The translations under genes were made by a program, and so were the position numbers. This document shows positions 26,659-35,015 of a stretch of 64,000 bases of DNA, in pieces. This DNA is from Alphaproteobacteria bacterium (GTDB lineage: Bacteria > Pseudomonadota > Alphaproteobacteria > UBA8366 > GCA-2717185): positions 62,001-126,000 of the forward strand of contig WLWY01000003.1 of NCBI GenBank assembly GCA_012103325.1, read 5' to 3'. Positions within the stretch are counted from its first letter, which is position 1; each line of letters starts with the position of its first letter. The notes under the pieces were generated by a model that made no database searches, had not been told where the DNA came from, and worked only from the letters and a program-made list of their open reading frames with translations.

Positions 26659-27924
26659 TCAGTCCAGGTCCTGGAATTCTTCGTCGGCGGAGGGCAGGTA
26701 CAGTTCGGGACACAAGCCTTCGATATAATCCAGATAGCGTTGCCGCAGCGTCTGCTCGTCGTACAGACGGGCCGCGACCTCCCGTGCTTTCGCGGCGGCG
26801 GCGTAGGCGTCCGGATCGTCCCATAGCCGGCACACCGCATCGAACCAGGGTTGGGCGTCTTCGATATCGACGACCCGGTTGGTGTCCAGTTTCAGCCAGT
26901 CGGGCAGCGGCAAAACCGTGCCGGCATCGCCGACCGTATCCGGCAAACCGCCACGGTCGCTGACCAGCGCCGGTATGCCGTTGATCAGCGCTTCCGCCGC
27001 GACCATCCCGAACGGCTCTTCGAAGAGGGATGGCACTAGCAGGATACGGGTCAGCTCGAAGAAATCGGCCGGTCGAGGCACGCGTGGGCTGGCCAGGATC
27101 TGCGGATATTTCGCAAAATCGATTCCCGGTACCGAATTCAGCATCGTTGCGTCCGCGGCTGATTGTACGACCAGGATCGGGATATCGGGCCGTGCCGATC
27201 CCAGCATGTCCGCGAGCCGTGCGAACAGCGCTATGCCCTTGTGCGGTGCGGGGTTGACGAAAGTGACGAAGGTACGGTTCTCGGCCGGGGCCAGGATCTC
27301 GCCATAATGCAGCGGCGGCGGCAGATCGGCGCATTCGATTTCGACTGCCTTTTCATAGTGCCGCGCGAGATAGGAACTCGGCGCCAGGGCGTAATCGGCA
27401 TGCTTGAAGTAGCGCTTGTCTTCGTGCCCCTGGATGTGGAGCCAGAACAGAGTCGTTATGCCTTGGGACTGCGCGCGACGCATCGCTTCCTGAACCACCG
27501 AGTGTCCGCCATAGGTGATTAACAGATCCGGGCGCATGGCCGCACAGGCCATATCGAAATGATAAAAGAACTGTTCGTATTCGAGGCGGTTCGGTTTTGC
27601 CTGCCGATTGTGCTGCGTCATCAGCATCGTGACGGGGACGCCGTTAAGCGTGAAGCCGATGGTCTCGCGCCCGCGTCCGCGGCCGCCACGGCCCTTTACG
27701 TACTTCCCGAAGCGCTCCGGCGGCGGCTGCCTGTTTAAGGGAACGCCCAGCGCGGACAGGTGGGCATCGAGGTCGTCCGGCGGCGTGGTCTCGAAGCGGG
27801 CGGTGCCGAGCGCGGCGCATTCGTGGCCGGCCTCGCGCAGCCATTCCATCAGCGTCCGCGTTGCGCGTGCGGCGCCGCTGGTACTGTCCGTATAGGCGTT
27901 ATGGAACGCGAGCAGGATGCGCAT
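26659..27924 (-). CDS. Glycosyltransferase family 4 (GT-B)
   Basis: 421 residues from the ATG at 27924 (MRILLAFHNAYTDSTSGAA), preceded by AGGAG at 9-base spacing; 21 further upstream codons are open but unlikely to be used. The C-terminal nucleotide-sugar domain carries the E-x7-E pattern in LFEEPFGMVAAEALINGIPALV and DRGGLPDTVGD. It transfers a sugar in the cytoplasm, probably to a polysaccharide or lipid acceptor. It lies 70 bp downstream of PEP-CTERM gene 2 on the same strand, separated by a strong hairpin, so it may be expressed at a lower level from the same sigma-54 promoter. Confidence 0.9.
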   Translation of the reverse strand: MRILLAFHNAYTDSTSGAARATRTLMEWLREAGHECAALGTARFETTPPDDLDAHLSALGVPLNRQPPPERFGKYVKGRGGRGRGRETIGFTLNGVPVTMLMTQHNRQAKPNRLEYEQFFYHFDMACAAMRPDLLITYGGHSVVQEAMRRAQSQGITTLFWLHIQGHEDKRYFKHADYALAPSSYLARHYEKAVEIECADLPPPLHYGEILAPAENRTFVTFVNPAPHKGIALFARLADMLGSARPDIPILVVQSAADATMLNSVPGIDFAKYPQILASPRVPRPADFFELTRILLVPSLFEEPFGMVAAEALINGIPALVSDRGGLPDTVGDAGTVLPLPDWLKLDTNRVVDIEDAQPWFDAVCRLWDDPDAYAAAAKAREVAARLYDEQTLRQRYLDYIEGLCPELYLPSADEEFQDLD

Positions 27925-27947
27925 GGTTGCCTGCTCCTTGAATGAAA

Positions 27948-27976
27948 CGCGGCGCCGGAAAGTATCCGGCGCCGCG
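27948..27976 (-). terminator. Strong hairpin between PEP-CTERM gene 2 and the glycosyltransferase
   Basis: A perfect 12-bp stem with arms CGCGGCGCCGGA and TCCGGCGCCGCG around a 5-base loop. It lies just after the PEP-CTERM stop in the direction of transcription, with only a weak T-rich tail (TTTCATT), so it may be a leaky terminator or an mRNA-stabilising end that sets different levels for the two genes. Confidence 0.6.
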
Positions 27977-27993
27977 AAGTTGTTCAAGTCCGC

Positions 27994-28851
27994 TTAGACT
28001 GTTTTGCGACGACGCCGCAACCCAAGTAGGCCCAGGAGTCCGGTCGCGAACAGGGCGATTGCTCCCGGTTCCGGCACGCTGGTCGTACGGTTGTCCGGTG
28101 CGCCGATGACCGCCGTCGGATCCGGAGACGGCGGATCGCCGATCGTGAGTGGTTGCTGGTCCCAACTGGCCTGATACGGCACGTTGGTGCCGTCGGCCTC
28201 GGCCAAGAAGCTGAAGCCGTCCAGCGAATCCTGCTCGAGAATCGGATTGAGCGCGCCCTCGAACTCCGCGGGCAGGCTGAACCAGTGCAGGATGAATTCC
28301 GGCGTTTCGAACTGGTTCTCGTCCGGACCATAGATACCGGGATTAGCGTTGAGTACCGGATCGTCACCGGCGGTCCAATTCCAGGCATATTCGCCGTACG
28401 GACCGTTGTTATTATTGTAGATGTCGCTCTGTTGGCCCAGAACGCCCGCTCCGGCGGTTGCTTGGATCACGCCGTTGATATCGATGATTTCAAACGACCA
28501 GTCGGTCGGACTGGTAATACTGCCAAGATCGATCCCATTCAGCGAGAACAGCGGCAGTTCCCAGTTGACCAGCCGGTTGATGCCATTAATTTCGCCCAGG
28601 TAAAGGGCCGAGTCGTTAAAGACTTCAAAATTGTAACGGAAAGCAGGGCCTTCCGCCGTCGGTCCGCCTTCTACATGGGACCGGCGGTCCGGAAACGCAC
28701 TACCCGCTTCCGCTTCCGATGGCATGCCCGCTGCAGCCAACGGGACCAACACGCCGGCCAACGCCGCCGTTCCGATCCGTTTCTTCAGGGTATCAATAAA
28801 CGCAGTGTCTTTTTCAACTTCTTTGGACACTGTGTCTTCGAGAATAGTCAT
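27994..28851 (-). CDS. PEP-CTERM sorting domain protein 2
   Basis: 285 residues. An N-terminal charged stretch precedes a signal-like hydrophobic segment (about 25-47, KKRIGTAALAGVLVPLAAAG), then a long region with many Asn, Gly and aromatic residues, and the exosortase signal SVPEPGAIALFATGLLGLLGL plus RRRRK. Strong GGAGGAG precedes the ATG. It is transcribed away from the adenylate-forming ligases and toward the glycosyltransferase. The promoter region matches that of PEP-CTERM gene 1 in box sequence and spacing, which indicates common control. Confidence 0.92.
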   Translation of the reverse strand: MTILEDTVSKEVEKDTAFIDTLKKRIGTAALAGVLVPLAAAGMPSEAEAGSAFPDRRSHVEGGPTAEGPAFRYNFEVFNDSALYLGEINGINRLVNWELPLFSLNGIDLGSITSPTDWSFEIIDINGVIQATAGAGVLGQQSDIYNNNNGPYGEYAWNWTAGDDPVLNANPGIYGPDENQFETPEFILHWFSLPAEFEGALNPILEQDSLDGFSFLAEADGTNVPYQASWDQQPLTIGDPPSPDPTAVIGAPDNRTTSVPEPGAIALFATGLLGLLGLRRRRKTV

Positions 28852-28918
28852 AAGATTGCTCCTCCAGACATTTAACCTCTCACTTCGAGGTGTGCCCTGC
28901 TCCTCCGAAGGTTATCGA

Positions 28919-28934
28919 AGCAATTTTTATGCCA
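28919..28934 (-). promoter_or_regulatory. Sigma-54 promoter, PEP-CTERM gene 2
   Basis: Read on the minus strand, TGGCATAAAAATTGCT fits TGGYRYR-N4-TTGCW at every defined position. It starts 83 bases upstream of the ATG at 28851. Confidence 0.82.
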
Positions 28935-28998
28935 TAATAATAAATGCATAAAATTCAATGGGATGATGGAGAGCGAAATTATTGGGGCGTCTGAAACT

Positions 28999-29014
28999 GT
29001 AAAGAATTTCGACA
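28999..29014 (-). promoter_or_regulatory. Proximal activator box, PEP-CTERM gene 2
   Basis: On the minus strand TGTCGAAATTCTTTAC, one base different from the gene 1 boxes, starting 80 bp upstream of the sigma-54 element (79 bp in gene 1). An inverted half copy, TGTCGATTCT on the plus strand at 29021-29030, makes it part of a dyad. Confidence 0.75.
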
Positions 29015-29109
29015 GTGAAATGTCGATTCTCTTGCAAAAGCCCGATCATGTTAATAATTTGTCAATATAAACAAAGGGTTGGAAATCTCCGCAATCATTG
29101 CTGCGGAAT

Positions 29110-29125
29110 GTAAGAAATCCCGACA
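29110..29125 (-). promoter_or_regulatory. Distal activator box, PEP-CTERM gene 2
   Basis: On the minus strand TGTCGGGATTTCTTAC, starting 111 bp upstream of the proximal box and 191 bp upstream of the sigma-54 element, the same total as in gene 1. It is also 110 bp in front of the plus-strand ligase gene, so it could influence both directions. The remaining DNA to 29234 contains a TTGACA at 29129 without a good -10 and a fragment resembling the repeat at 41.7 kb. Confidence 0.68.
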
Positions 29126-29234
29126 CTCTTGACAGATTCCGCAACGCCGGTTGTTGTACCACACAAATCAATCGTCTGAATTTCGCGATCGGAACACGAG
29201 AAGGAAGCGCGATGGCGCGGGCGGCACGAAGGTG

Positions 29235-30611
29235 ATGCAAGCAGCCGATACGCCGGAATTTGCGCCGGTGCCGTCTTCCGTGATGTCGGGGATCGTCTGG
29301 CCGGCGATGCCGGACATGAAAGATGCCGCGACGTTCGCACTTCTCGCCCAACTGGAAATGTCGCAATGGTGGTCGCCCGAGGCGCTGCTGGCGCATCAGC
29401 TTCGCCAGGCGACCGAGCTTGTTCGGGTCGCGGCGCGAGACGTACCATTTTACCGTGATCGGTTGGCCGCCTTCGCGGAGCGGCCGCTGACCATAACGGA
29501 CTGGCGGCAAATCCCGCTGCTGCGCCGCGCCGAGATTCAGGACGCCGGAGAGGCGCTGGCGACGCGTCGTCCGCTCAAGGGGCACGGCGAAGGCTATGAG
29601 GTACTGACGTCCGGATCAACCGGCGAGCCGGTTACCGTACACTGGAACGCAGTCGCCAGTCAGTTTCACGCTGCACTGTTGTTGCGGGAACATGTCTGGC
29701 AGCGGCGGGACTTCTCGGCCAAGGTCGCGGTCGTGCGGCGAATGTCGGAAAAGAGGCGCGAGGATATTCAAGCAGGTAAGGCCGCCCGTTGGGTTTCGGG
29801 ATACCCATGCGGGCGGATGGTGTTTTTCGATCTTGGGGAGTCGGTCGACGACGCGCTGGACTGGCTGCTGCATGAAGACCCGGACTACATGATGACCTAC
29901 CCGACCTATTTGCGCGCCATGATCCAGCGCAGCGAGGCGAGAGGCGTGAAGCCCGCGCGGTTGCGTCAGGTGGCGAGCTTCGGTGAAGCCGTCCCCGAGG
30001 AGTTGCGCAAGCTGTGCCCGGATGCGTGGGGCGCGCGTCTAGTCGATATGTACAGCGCGCAGGAAACCGGCATCATGGCGTTGGAATGCCCTGATCACGA
30101 CCATTATCTGGTGCAATCGGAGAATGTGCTTCTGGAAGTGCTAGACGACGACGGGCAGCCCTGCGCGCCGGGCGAAGTCGGCCGCGTGGTCGTGACGACG
30201 CTGCACAATTTTGCGACGCCGCTGATTCGATACTCGATCGGCGATTATGCCGAGGTCGGCGAACCTTGTGCCAGCGGGCGCGGACTCCCCGTGATACGGC
30301 GGTTCCATGGCCGCCGCCGCAACATGCTGACACTGCCGTCGGGCGGCAAGATCTGGGTTGCGCTGATCGGCCGCGGGCTGGAGGAGATCGAGCCGCTTCG
30401 CCAGTTTCAGGTCGTGCAGCGCGCCGACCTGTCCGTTCGGTTGAAAATGGTCGTCGACCGCCCGTTGACCCCGGAAGAGGAAGCGAAGGCACGCCAATCC
30501 ATGGTCCGCGCCGCCGGGCATAGGCTCAACCTGCATCTCGACTATGTCGACTCGATTCCGCGGTCTGCTGGTGGAAAACTCGAAGATGTCATCTCTGAAG
30601 TCGTCGATTAA
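29235..30611 (+). CDS. Adenylate-forming ligase, phenylacetate-CoA ligase/CapK-like, copy 1
   Basis: 458 residues from the ATG at 29235 (MQAADTPEFAPVP), with GAAGGTG just upstream; the frame is open 28 codons further without clear homology. The ATP-binding P-loop-like motif TSGSTGEPV, MYSAQETGIMALEC and PLIRYSIGDYAEV are those of the PaaK/CapK group, which adenylate a carboxylic acid and join it to CoA or another acceptor. CapK-type members are linked to capsule and polysaccharide loci. It lies beside the PEP-CTERM genes and is followed by a sister gene that overlaps it. Confidence 0.85.
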   Translation: MQAADTPEFAPVPSSVMSGIVWPAMPDMKDAATFALLAQLEMSQWWSPEALLAHQLRQATELVRVAARDVPFYRDRLAAFAERPLTITDWRQIPLLRRAEIQDAGEALATRRPLKGHGEGYEVLTSGSTGEPVTVHWNAVASQFHAALLLREHVWQRRDFSAKVAVVRRMSEKRREDIQAGKAARWVSGYPCGRMVFFDLGESVDDALDWLLHEDPDYMMTYPTYLRAMIQRSEARGVKPARLRQVASFGEAVPEELRKLCPDAWGARLVDMYSAQETGIMALECPDHDHYLVQSENVLLEVLDDDGQPCAPGEVGRVVVTTLHNFATPLIRYSIGDYAEVGEPCASGRGLPVIRRFHGRRRNMLTLPSGGKIWVALIGRGLEEIEPLRQFQVVQRADLSVRLKMVVDRPLTPEEEAKARQSMVRAAGHRLNLHLDYVDSIPRSAGGKLEDVISEVVD

Positions 30612-31977
30612 TACGGGCGCCGATCCGGTACCGAATTCCTCGGTGCCGAGTATTCTCTGGCCAGCTCTGTCGAATGTGAACGAGTCGCTGACCCTCGCCA
30701 TACTGGGACAGTTGCTGACCACGCAATGGTGGTCGCCGGAAATGATCCTGCGCCGCCAGCTTCGGCAGTTGACCGAACTGGTGTCCTACACTGCCCAGAC
30801 GGTGCCGTTCTATAAGGAGTCGTTGGCGGAGTTCGCGCGCCCCAAACGGCCGCTGACGGTCGATGATTGGCGGCGCCTACCAATTCTGCGCAGGCGCGAC
30901 ATTCAGGAATCCAGCCCGTCGATGGTGACAAGGCGGCCGTTCAAGGAGCATGGTGCGGCAGCCGATATCCGTACGTCCGGTTCGACGGGCGAGCCGGTGG
31001 TTGTAAAACGGAATGCGGTAACGGGGCGTATCCTCTCGGCGCTGACGATCCGCGACCATCTCTGGCACCGGCGCGTTGTCTCTGGGAAACTCGCCTACAT
31101 CCGCCGCCTGTCCGGTGAAACCGAGGTGGCGGCGAAACAGGGCAAATCGATGCCCTGGATCGAAGGGTTCCCGTCCGGCCCGATGTTGTTCCGCGATATC
31201 AATGAGCCGCTCGACGAGACGCTGGAATGGCTCATGCGTGAAGAGCCGGACTATTTGATGACCTATCCAACCTATCTCCGCGCCTTGATCCAGCGCAGCG
31301 CTGAAATAGGCATACAGCCCTCGCAGTTGCGCGAAGTCCTGACGGTCGGGGAGGCGTTGGACCCTGAAGTCCGCGAGGCGTGCAACGATATCTGGCGTGC
31401 GCCGATTTCCGATGTTTACAGCGCCCAGGAAGTCGGCGTCATCGCGATCCAATGCCCGGAACATGAGCATTACCTGGTGCAGGCCGAAGGCATCTTTTGC
31501 GAAGTGATCGATGACGGCGGGGCGCCGTGCGGTCCGGGCGAAGTCGGCCGCGTCGTGGTGACGCCGCTGCACAATTTCTCCATGCCCCTGATCCGTTATG
31601 ACATTGGGGACTATGCCGAGGTCGGCAAGCGAAGCCCGGATGGCCGCGGGTTGCCTGTCCTCAATCGGATCCTGGGCCGCGCGCGCAACATGCTCCTGCT
31701 GCCCGAAGGACGGAAGACATGGCCCGCGTTCGGTTCCCGGGGCATGGCCGCGATTGCGCCGATACGCCAGCACCAGATCGTGCAGAAATCGACGGCGGCG
31801 CTGGAAGCGCGGCTCGTCACCGAACGCCCGCTGACGCCGGACGAAGAGGAACGCCTCGCGCGGCATATAACGTCCCGCATCCCGGCGCCAATGTCGGTAG
31901 CCTTCACCTATCTGGACGAAATCCCCCGTAGTGCCGGCGGCAAGTTCGAAGATTTCAAAACCGAAATCGATCTTTGA
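30586..31977 (+). CDS. Adenylate-forming ligase, phenylacetate-CoA ligase/CapK-like, copy 2
   Basis: 463 residues from the ATG at 30586 (MSSLKSSINTGADPVP), overlapping copy 1 by 26 bases; an ATG at 30544 is an alternative. It follows copy 1 throughout: TTQWWSPEM, DIRTSGSTGEPVVV, EEPDYLMTYPTYLRALIQRS, VYSAQEVGVIAIQCPEHEHYLV (within that, the acyl-adenylate loop) and the ending IPRSAGGKFED. The high similarity and same orientation show tandem duplication. Two ligases may activate two related acids or form a heteromer; neither is established. Confidence 0.85.
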   Translation: MSSLKSSINTGADPVPNSSVPSILWPALSNVNESLTLAILGQLLTTQWWSPEMILRRQLRQLTELVSYTAQTVPFYKESLAEFARPKRPLTVDDWRRLPILRRRDIQESSPSMVTRRPFKEHGAAADIRTSGSTGEPVVVKRNAVTGRILSALTIRDHLWHRRVVSGKLAYIRRLSGETEVAAKQGKSMPWIEGFPSGPMLFRDINEPLDETLEWLMREEPDYLMTYPTYLRALIQRSAEIGIQPSQLREVLTVGEALDPEVREACNDIWRAPISDVYSAQEVGVIAIQCPEHEHYLVQAEGIFCEVIDDGGAPCGPGEVGRVVVTPLHNFSMPLIRYDIGDYAEVGKRSPDGRGLPVLNRILGRARNMLLLPEGRKTWPAFGSRGMAAIAPIRQHQIVQKSTAALEARLVTERPLTPDEEERLARHITSRIPAPMSVAFTYLDEIPRSAGGKFEDFKTEIDL

Positions 31978-31986
31978 GAAGCGGAG

Positions 31987-32856
31987 TTACCGCCGCGTCG
32001 CGATCATGTGGACATAGGTGGCGCCGGCGGGTGTGGTCGGCCCAGTGCCTCGACGTCCTTCGTGGCCGGGGACGAGCATGCCATCCATGAGGTTGATCGA
32101 AAAACCGTTTGCTTCGAAAAAGTTCCCTAAGATCTTGATCGACTGAACCGGGCGAATTCGAAATTTTTGGCCGTACAGTTGCGCAGCGCGCGCGATCTCA
32201 TCCACACCGATGTTCAGCGGCGTCGCGCAGGACAATGCGGCGCTGCGCGCCTTCTCGGCAAACTGTTCGGCTTGTTCGGGCGTAAAGCCCATGACGCCGG
32301 TTGCATCCGGGCGGATGCGATTGATCGTCACCACCTTGCCGCCCGGCCGCAGCAGAGACGCCCATGTCGCGGCCAAGGTCTGGCGCGCGTCGTCGGTGAA
32401 ATATCCCATGAAGGAATGCGTGCAGATGATGTCGAAAGGCTTGTCCCGGAACGTAAGGATATCGCTGGCGCGTGCCTCCACGGTTCGATTAAATCTGCGG
32501 GCGTACCATTCGGCGAGAGCGACCGGGGTGGGACAGCGGTCGACAAACACGACTTCAGGCGTCGCGTCCGCGGCGTCGAACGCGGCATAGACCTGCTCCA
32601 GCATGTTGAAGTCCGCCGACCCGGATATCAGGACGCGTCGGAACCCGGGCTGGCGTGCCAGCGTGCGCAGTGACTCGTCATAGAAAGCGCGATGCGTGTC
32701 CGGTGTCGTGACGATGCCCAATGCCCGCAGATACGGCCAGAAGCCGTGATACCAGGCGCAGCTTTCACCCGTTTCGGGATCGGTGCCGCACAGGTTGGGT
32801 GCGATCCGATGCGCTTCCGCAGCACAATCGGCAATCAGCGTTTCATCGGGCGGCAA
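31987..32856 (-). CDS. SAM-dependent methyltransferase-like protein
   Basis: 289 residues with a class I methyltransferase pattern: VLISGSADFNMLEQVYAAF as the first strand and glycine loop (altered from the usual GxGxG), an acidic residue at the end of strand 2 (EVVFVDRCPT), FDIICTHSFMGYF (motif IV) and LRPGGKVVTINR (motif VI). The substrate is unknown. The start lies 4 bp after the enoyl-CoA hydratase stop in the same direction, making it the third gene of a thiolase-hydratase-methyltransferase operon. It converges with ligase copy 2 over a 9 bp gap. Confidence 0.78.
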   Translation of the reverse strand: MPPDETLIADCAAEAHRIAPNLCGTDPETGESCAWYHGFWPYLRALGIVTTPDTHRAFYDESLRTLARQPGFRRVLISGSADFNMLEQVYAAFDAADATPEVVFVDRCPTPVALAEWYARRFNRTVEARASDILTFRDKPFDIICTHSFMGYFTDDARQTLAATWASLLRPGGKVVTINRIRPDATGVMGFTPEQAEQFAEKARSAALSCATPLNIGVDEIARAAQLYGQKFRIRPVQSIKILGNFFEANGFSINLMDGMLVPGHEGRRGTGPTTPAGATYVHMIATRR

Positions 32857-32860
32857 GGTG

Positions 32861-33679
32861 CTACCGCCCCTTGATCACCGGCTTGCGTTTTTCCAGGAAG
32901 GCGGCACGGCATTCCTGCGCGTCCTCGCTGGCGAAGGCCCGTCGGATGTTGGCGAGCTCAAAGCGGAGATGCTGCTCCACATCGATGCCGGTCGTAGCCC
33001 GGCCGATGGCGCGTTTGGTGAGCCGCGTCGTAATCGGCGACCATTGCGCGAGCGACTGGCAGTATTCGGCGAGCCTTGTGCCAACCTGATCGTCGTCGAC
33101 GACTTCGCCGGCCATGCCGAGTTGCACCGCTTCTTCGCCCTGGACGGTGCGGTTTTCCAGCATGAAGCGCATCGCCTGCTCGTAACCGATCGCTTGACCA
33201 AGCGTCCAGCTTAGTCCGCCGTCCGGCGATCCGCCGATCCGGGTATATCCAGCCATGAGCTTTGCACCACGAGCGACGATGCGGATGTCCGCGGCCATCG
33301 CCAGCGACAGGCCAGCGCCGACCGCCGCGCCATTAACCCCGGCGACGATGGGCTTGTCGCAACGCTGCCGCAGCACGGTGACGAATCGGCCAACCCAGCC
33401 GATATCGTCGAGCTGCACGTCCTGGGCTGAGTGCGGCGCCAGGCTGGGATTGCGCTCTGCCGTGAGGTCGAGCCCGGCACAGAACGCATCGCCCGCGCCG
33501 GTGAGGGCGATCACCCATACCGACTCATCTGCGGCGGCTTCTTCGACGGCGCCGACGACGGCCCAGCCAAGCTCATCGCTGATCGCGTTCTTCTTCTCCG
33601 GCCGGTTCAGCGTAATGGTGCGGACATGACCGTCCTGCGCGGTCTCGACGACTTTGGTCTTGCTGACGCCGTCCGGCAC
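32861..33679 (-). CDS. Enoyl-CoA hydratase/isomerase family protein
   Basis: 272 residues of the crotonase fold. The oxyanion-hole blocks are GAGDAFCAGLDL and NGAAVGAGLSLAMAADIRI; IGGSPDGGLSW follows. Probably a hydratase or isomerase in fatty acid or aromatic acyl-CoA breakdown. The start is a GTG whose first base is the last base of the thiolase TAG (TAGTG), so the two are translationally coupled; the frame is open far upstream, but that part overlaps thiolase and is not homologous to crotonases. Confidence 0.9.
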   Translation of the reverse strand: MPDGVSKTKVVETAQDGHVRTITLNRPEKKNAISDELGWAVVGAVEEAAADESVWVIALTGAGDAFCAGLDLTAERNPSLAPHSAQDVQLDDIGWVGRFVTVLRQRCDKPIVAGVNGAAVGAGLSLAMAADIRIVARGAKLMAGYTRIGGSPDGGLSWTLGQAIGYEQAMRFMLENRTVQGEEAVQLGMAGEVVDDDQVGTRLAEYCQSLAQWSPITTRLTKRAIGRATTGIDVEQHLRFELANIRRAFASEDAQECRAAFLEKRKPVIKGR

Positions 33680-34863
33680 TACGCGACCTCGAACAGGCCG
33701 GCAGCACCCATGCCGCCGCCGATGCACATGGTGCAGACGACTTTCTTGGCGCCACGGCGTTTGCCCTCGATCAGCGCGTGGCCGACCATGCGGGCGCCGC
33801 TCATGCCGAACGGATGGCCGATGGAAATCGCACCGCCGTTGACGTTGAGCAACTCGTTGGGAATGCCGAGCTTGTCGCGGCTGTAGAGAACCTGAACCGC
33901 AAACGCTTCGTTCAGCTCCCACAGATCGATGTCATCCATCTTCAAACCGTGGCGCTCCAGCAGACGCGGCACGGCGTAGACCGGACCGATGCCCATCTCG
34001 TCGGGCTCGCAACCGGCGACGGCGAGGCCGCGGAAATAGCCGAGCGGCTCGAGACCACGTTTTTCAGCCAGCTTCGCGTCCATAACGACCGCCGCCGAAG
34101 CGCCATCGGAAAGCTGACTGGCATTGCCGGCAGTGATGTAGCCCTGTTCGTGGACAACGGGCTTGAGGCTGTTCAGACCTTCAAGCGTCGTCGTCGGGCG
34201 GTTGCCTTCATCGCGGTCCAGCGTGACTGTTTGCTCGCTGGTCTCCCCCGTTTCCTTATCGGTGACGATCTTGGTCGTGGTCATCGGCACGATTTCGTCG
34301 TCAAACTTGCCGGCCTGTTGGCCCGCTGCCGTGCGCAATTGGCTTTGCAACGAATATTCGTCCTGCGCCTCGCGGGTGACGCCGTAGCGTTCCGCAACGG
34401 TCTCTGCTGTCTGCAGCATGCTGTCGTAGAGCGCAGGTTTGTGCTCGACGATCCAGTCATTGTCGCCGCGATAGTTGTTCTTCTTGTCATTGACGACGAG
34501 GCTGACCGATTCCAGCCCGCCCGCGACCATCGCCGGCACGTCGTCGACCATGACGCGCTGTGCTGCCATCGCAATCGTCTGCATGCCCGACGAGCAGAAG
34601 CGGTTAACCGTCGCGCCTGATGTCGTCACCGGCAGTCCCGCGCGGATAGCGATCTGGCGGGCGATGTTGCCGCCGGTCGCCCCCTCCGGCGTGGCGCAGC
34701 CCATCAATACGTCTTCGACCTCGGCGGGATCGATGCCGGCCCGTTCGACGGCGTTGGAGACGGCATGCGCACCCATATCGGCGCCGTGCGTGTTGTTGAA
34801 GGCACCGCGATAGGCTTTGCCGATCGGCGTGCGCGCGGTGGATACGATGACGGCTTCTTTCAT
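33679..34863 (-). CDS. Thiolase family protein (acetyl-CoA acyltransferase)
   Basis: 394 residues, normal thiolase length. The acyl-accepting Cys is C90 in NRFCSSGMQ, the general-base His lies in [16 protein letters not shown] near residue 350 and the second Cys in [11 protein letters not shown] near 380, so it should be active. It cleaves or forms 3-oxoacyl-CoA. It is the first gene of an operon with enoyl-CoA hydratase and a methyltransferase-like gene, suggesting a beta-oxidation-type pathway for a particular acid, and is divergent from the TauD-like gene. Confidence 0.93.
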   Translation of the reverse strand: MKEAVIVSTARTPIGKAYRGAFNNTHGADMGAHAVSNAVERAGIDPAEVEDVLMGCATPEGATGGNIARQIAIRAGLPVTTSGATVNRFCSSGMQTIAMAAQRVMVDDVPAMVAGGLESVSLVVNDKKNNYRGDNDWIVEHKPALYDSMLQTAETVAERYGVTREAQDEYSLQSQLRTAAGQQAGKFDDEIVPMTTTKIVTDKETGETSEQTVTLDRDEGNRPTTTLEGLNSLKPVVHEQGYITAGNASQLSDGASAAVVMDAKLAEKRGLEPLGYFRGLAVAGCEPDEMGIGPVYAVPRLLERHGLKMDDIDLWELNEAFAVQVLYSRDKLGIPNELLNVNGGAISIGHPFGMSGARMVGHALIEGKRRGAKKVVCTMCIGGGMGAAGLFEVA

Positions 34864-34953
34864 GGCGGGACTCCCTAAAATTTGGTGCTGATTATTTCAA
34901 GCACCCTACCGCTCCCGCGTGTGTCCGCGCAACACGAACCGCTGTACTCGGCG

Positions 34954-34982
34954 TTGACAGGTTGGGCGCGTGCTCGAATACT
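34954..34982 (+). promoter_or_regulatory. Probable sigma-70 promoter for the TauD-like operon
   Basis: TTGACA (34954-34959), 17 bases, then AATACT (34977-34982), ending 33 bases before the ATG at 35016. The -35 is perfect and the -10 matches four of six consensus bases. Confidence 0.5.
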
Positions 34983-35015
34983 TCGATCCAATAGAGCACT
35001 GCCGGAGGCGGAGAA

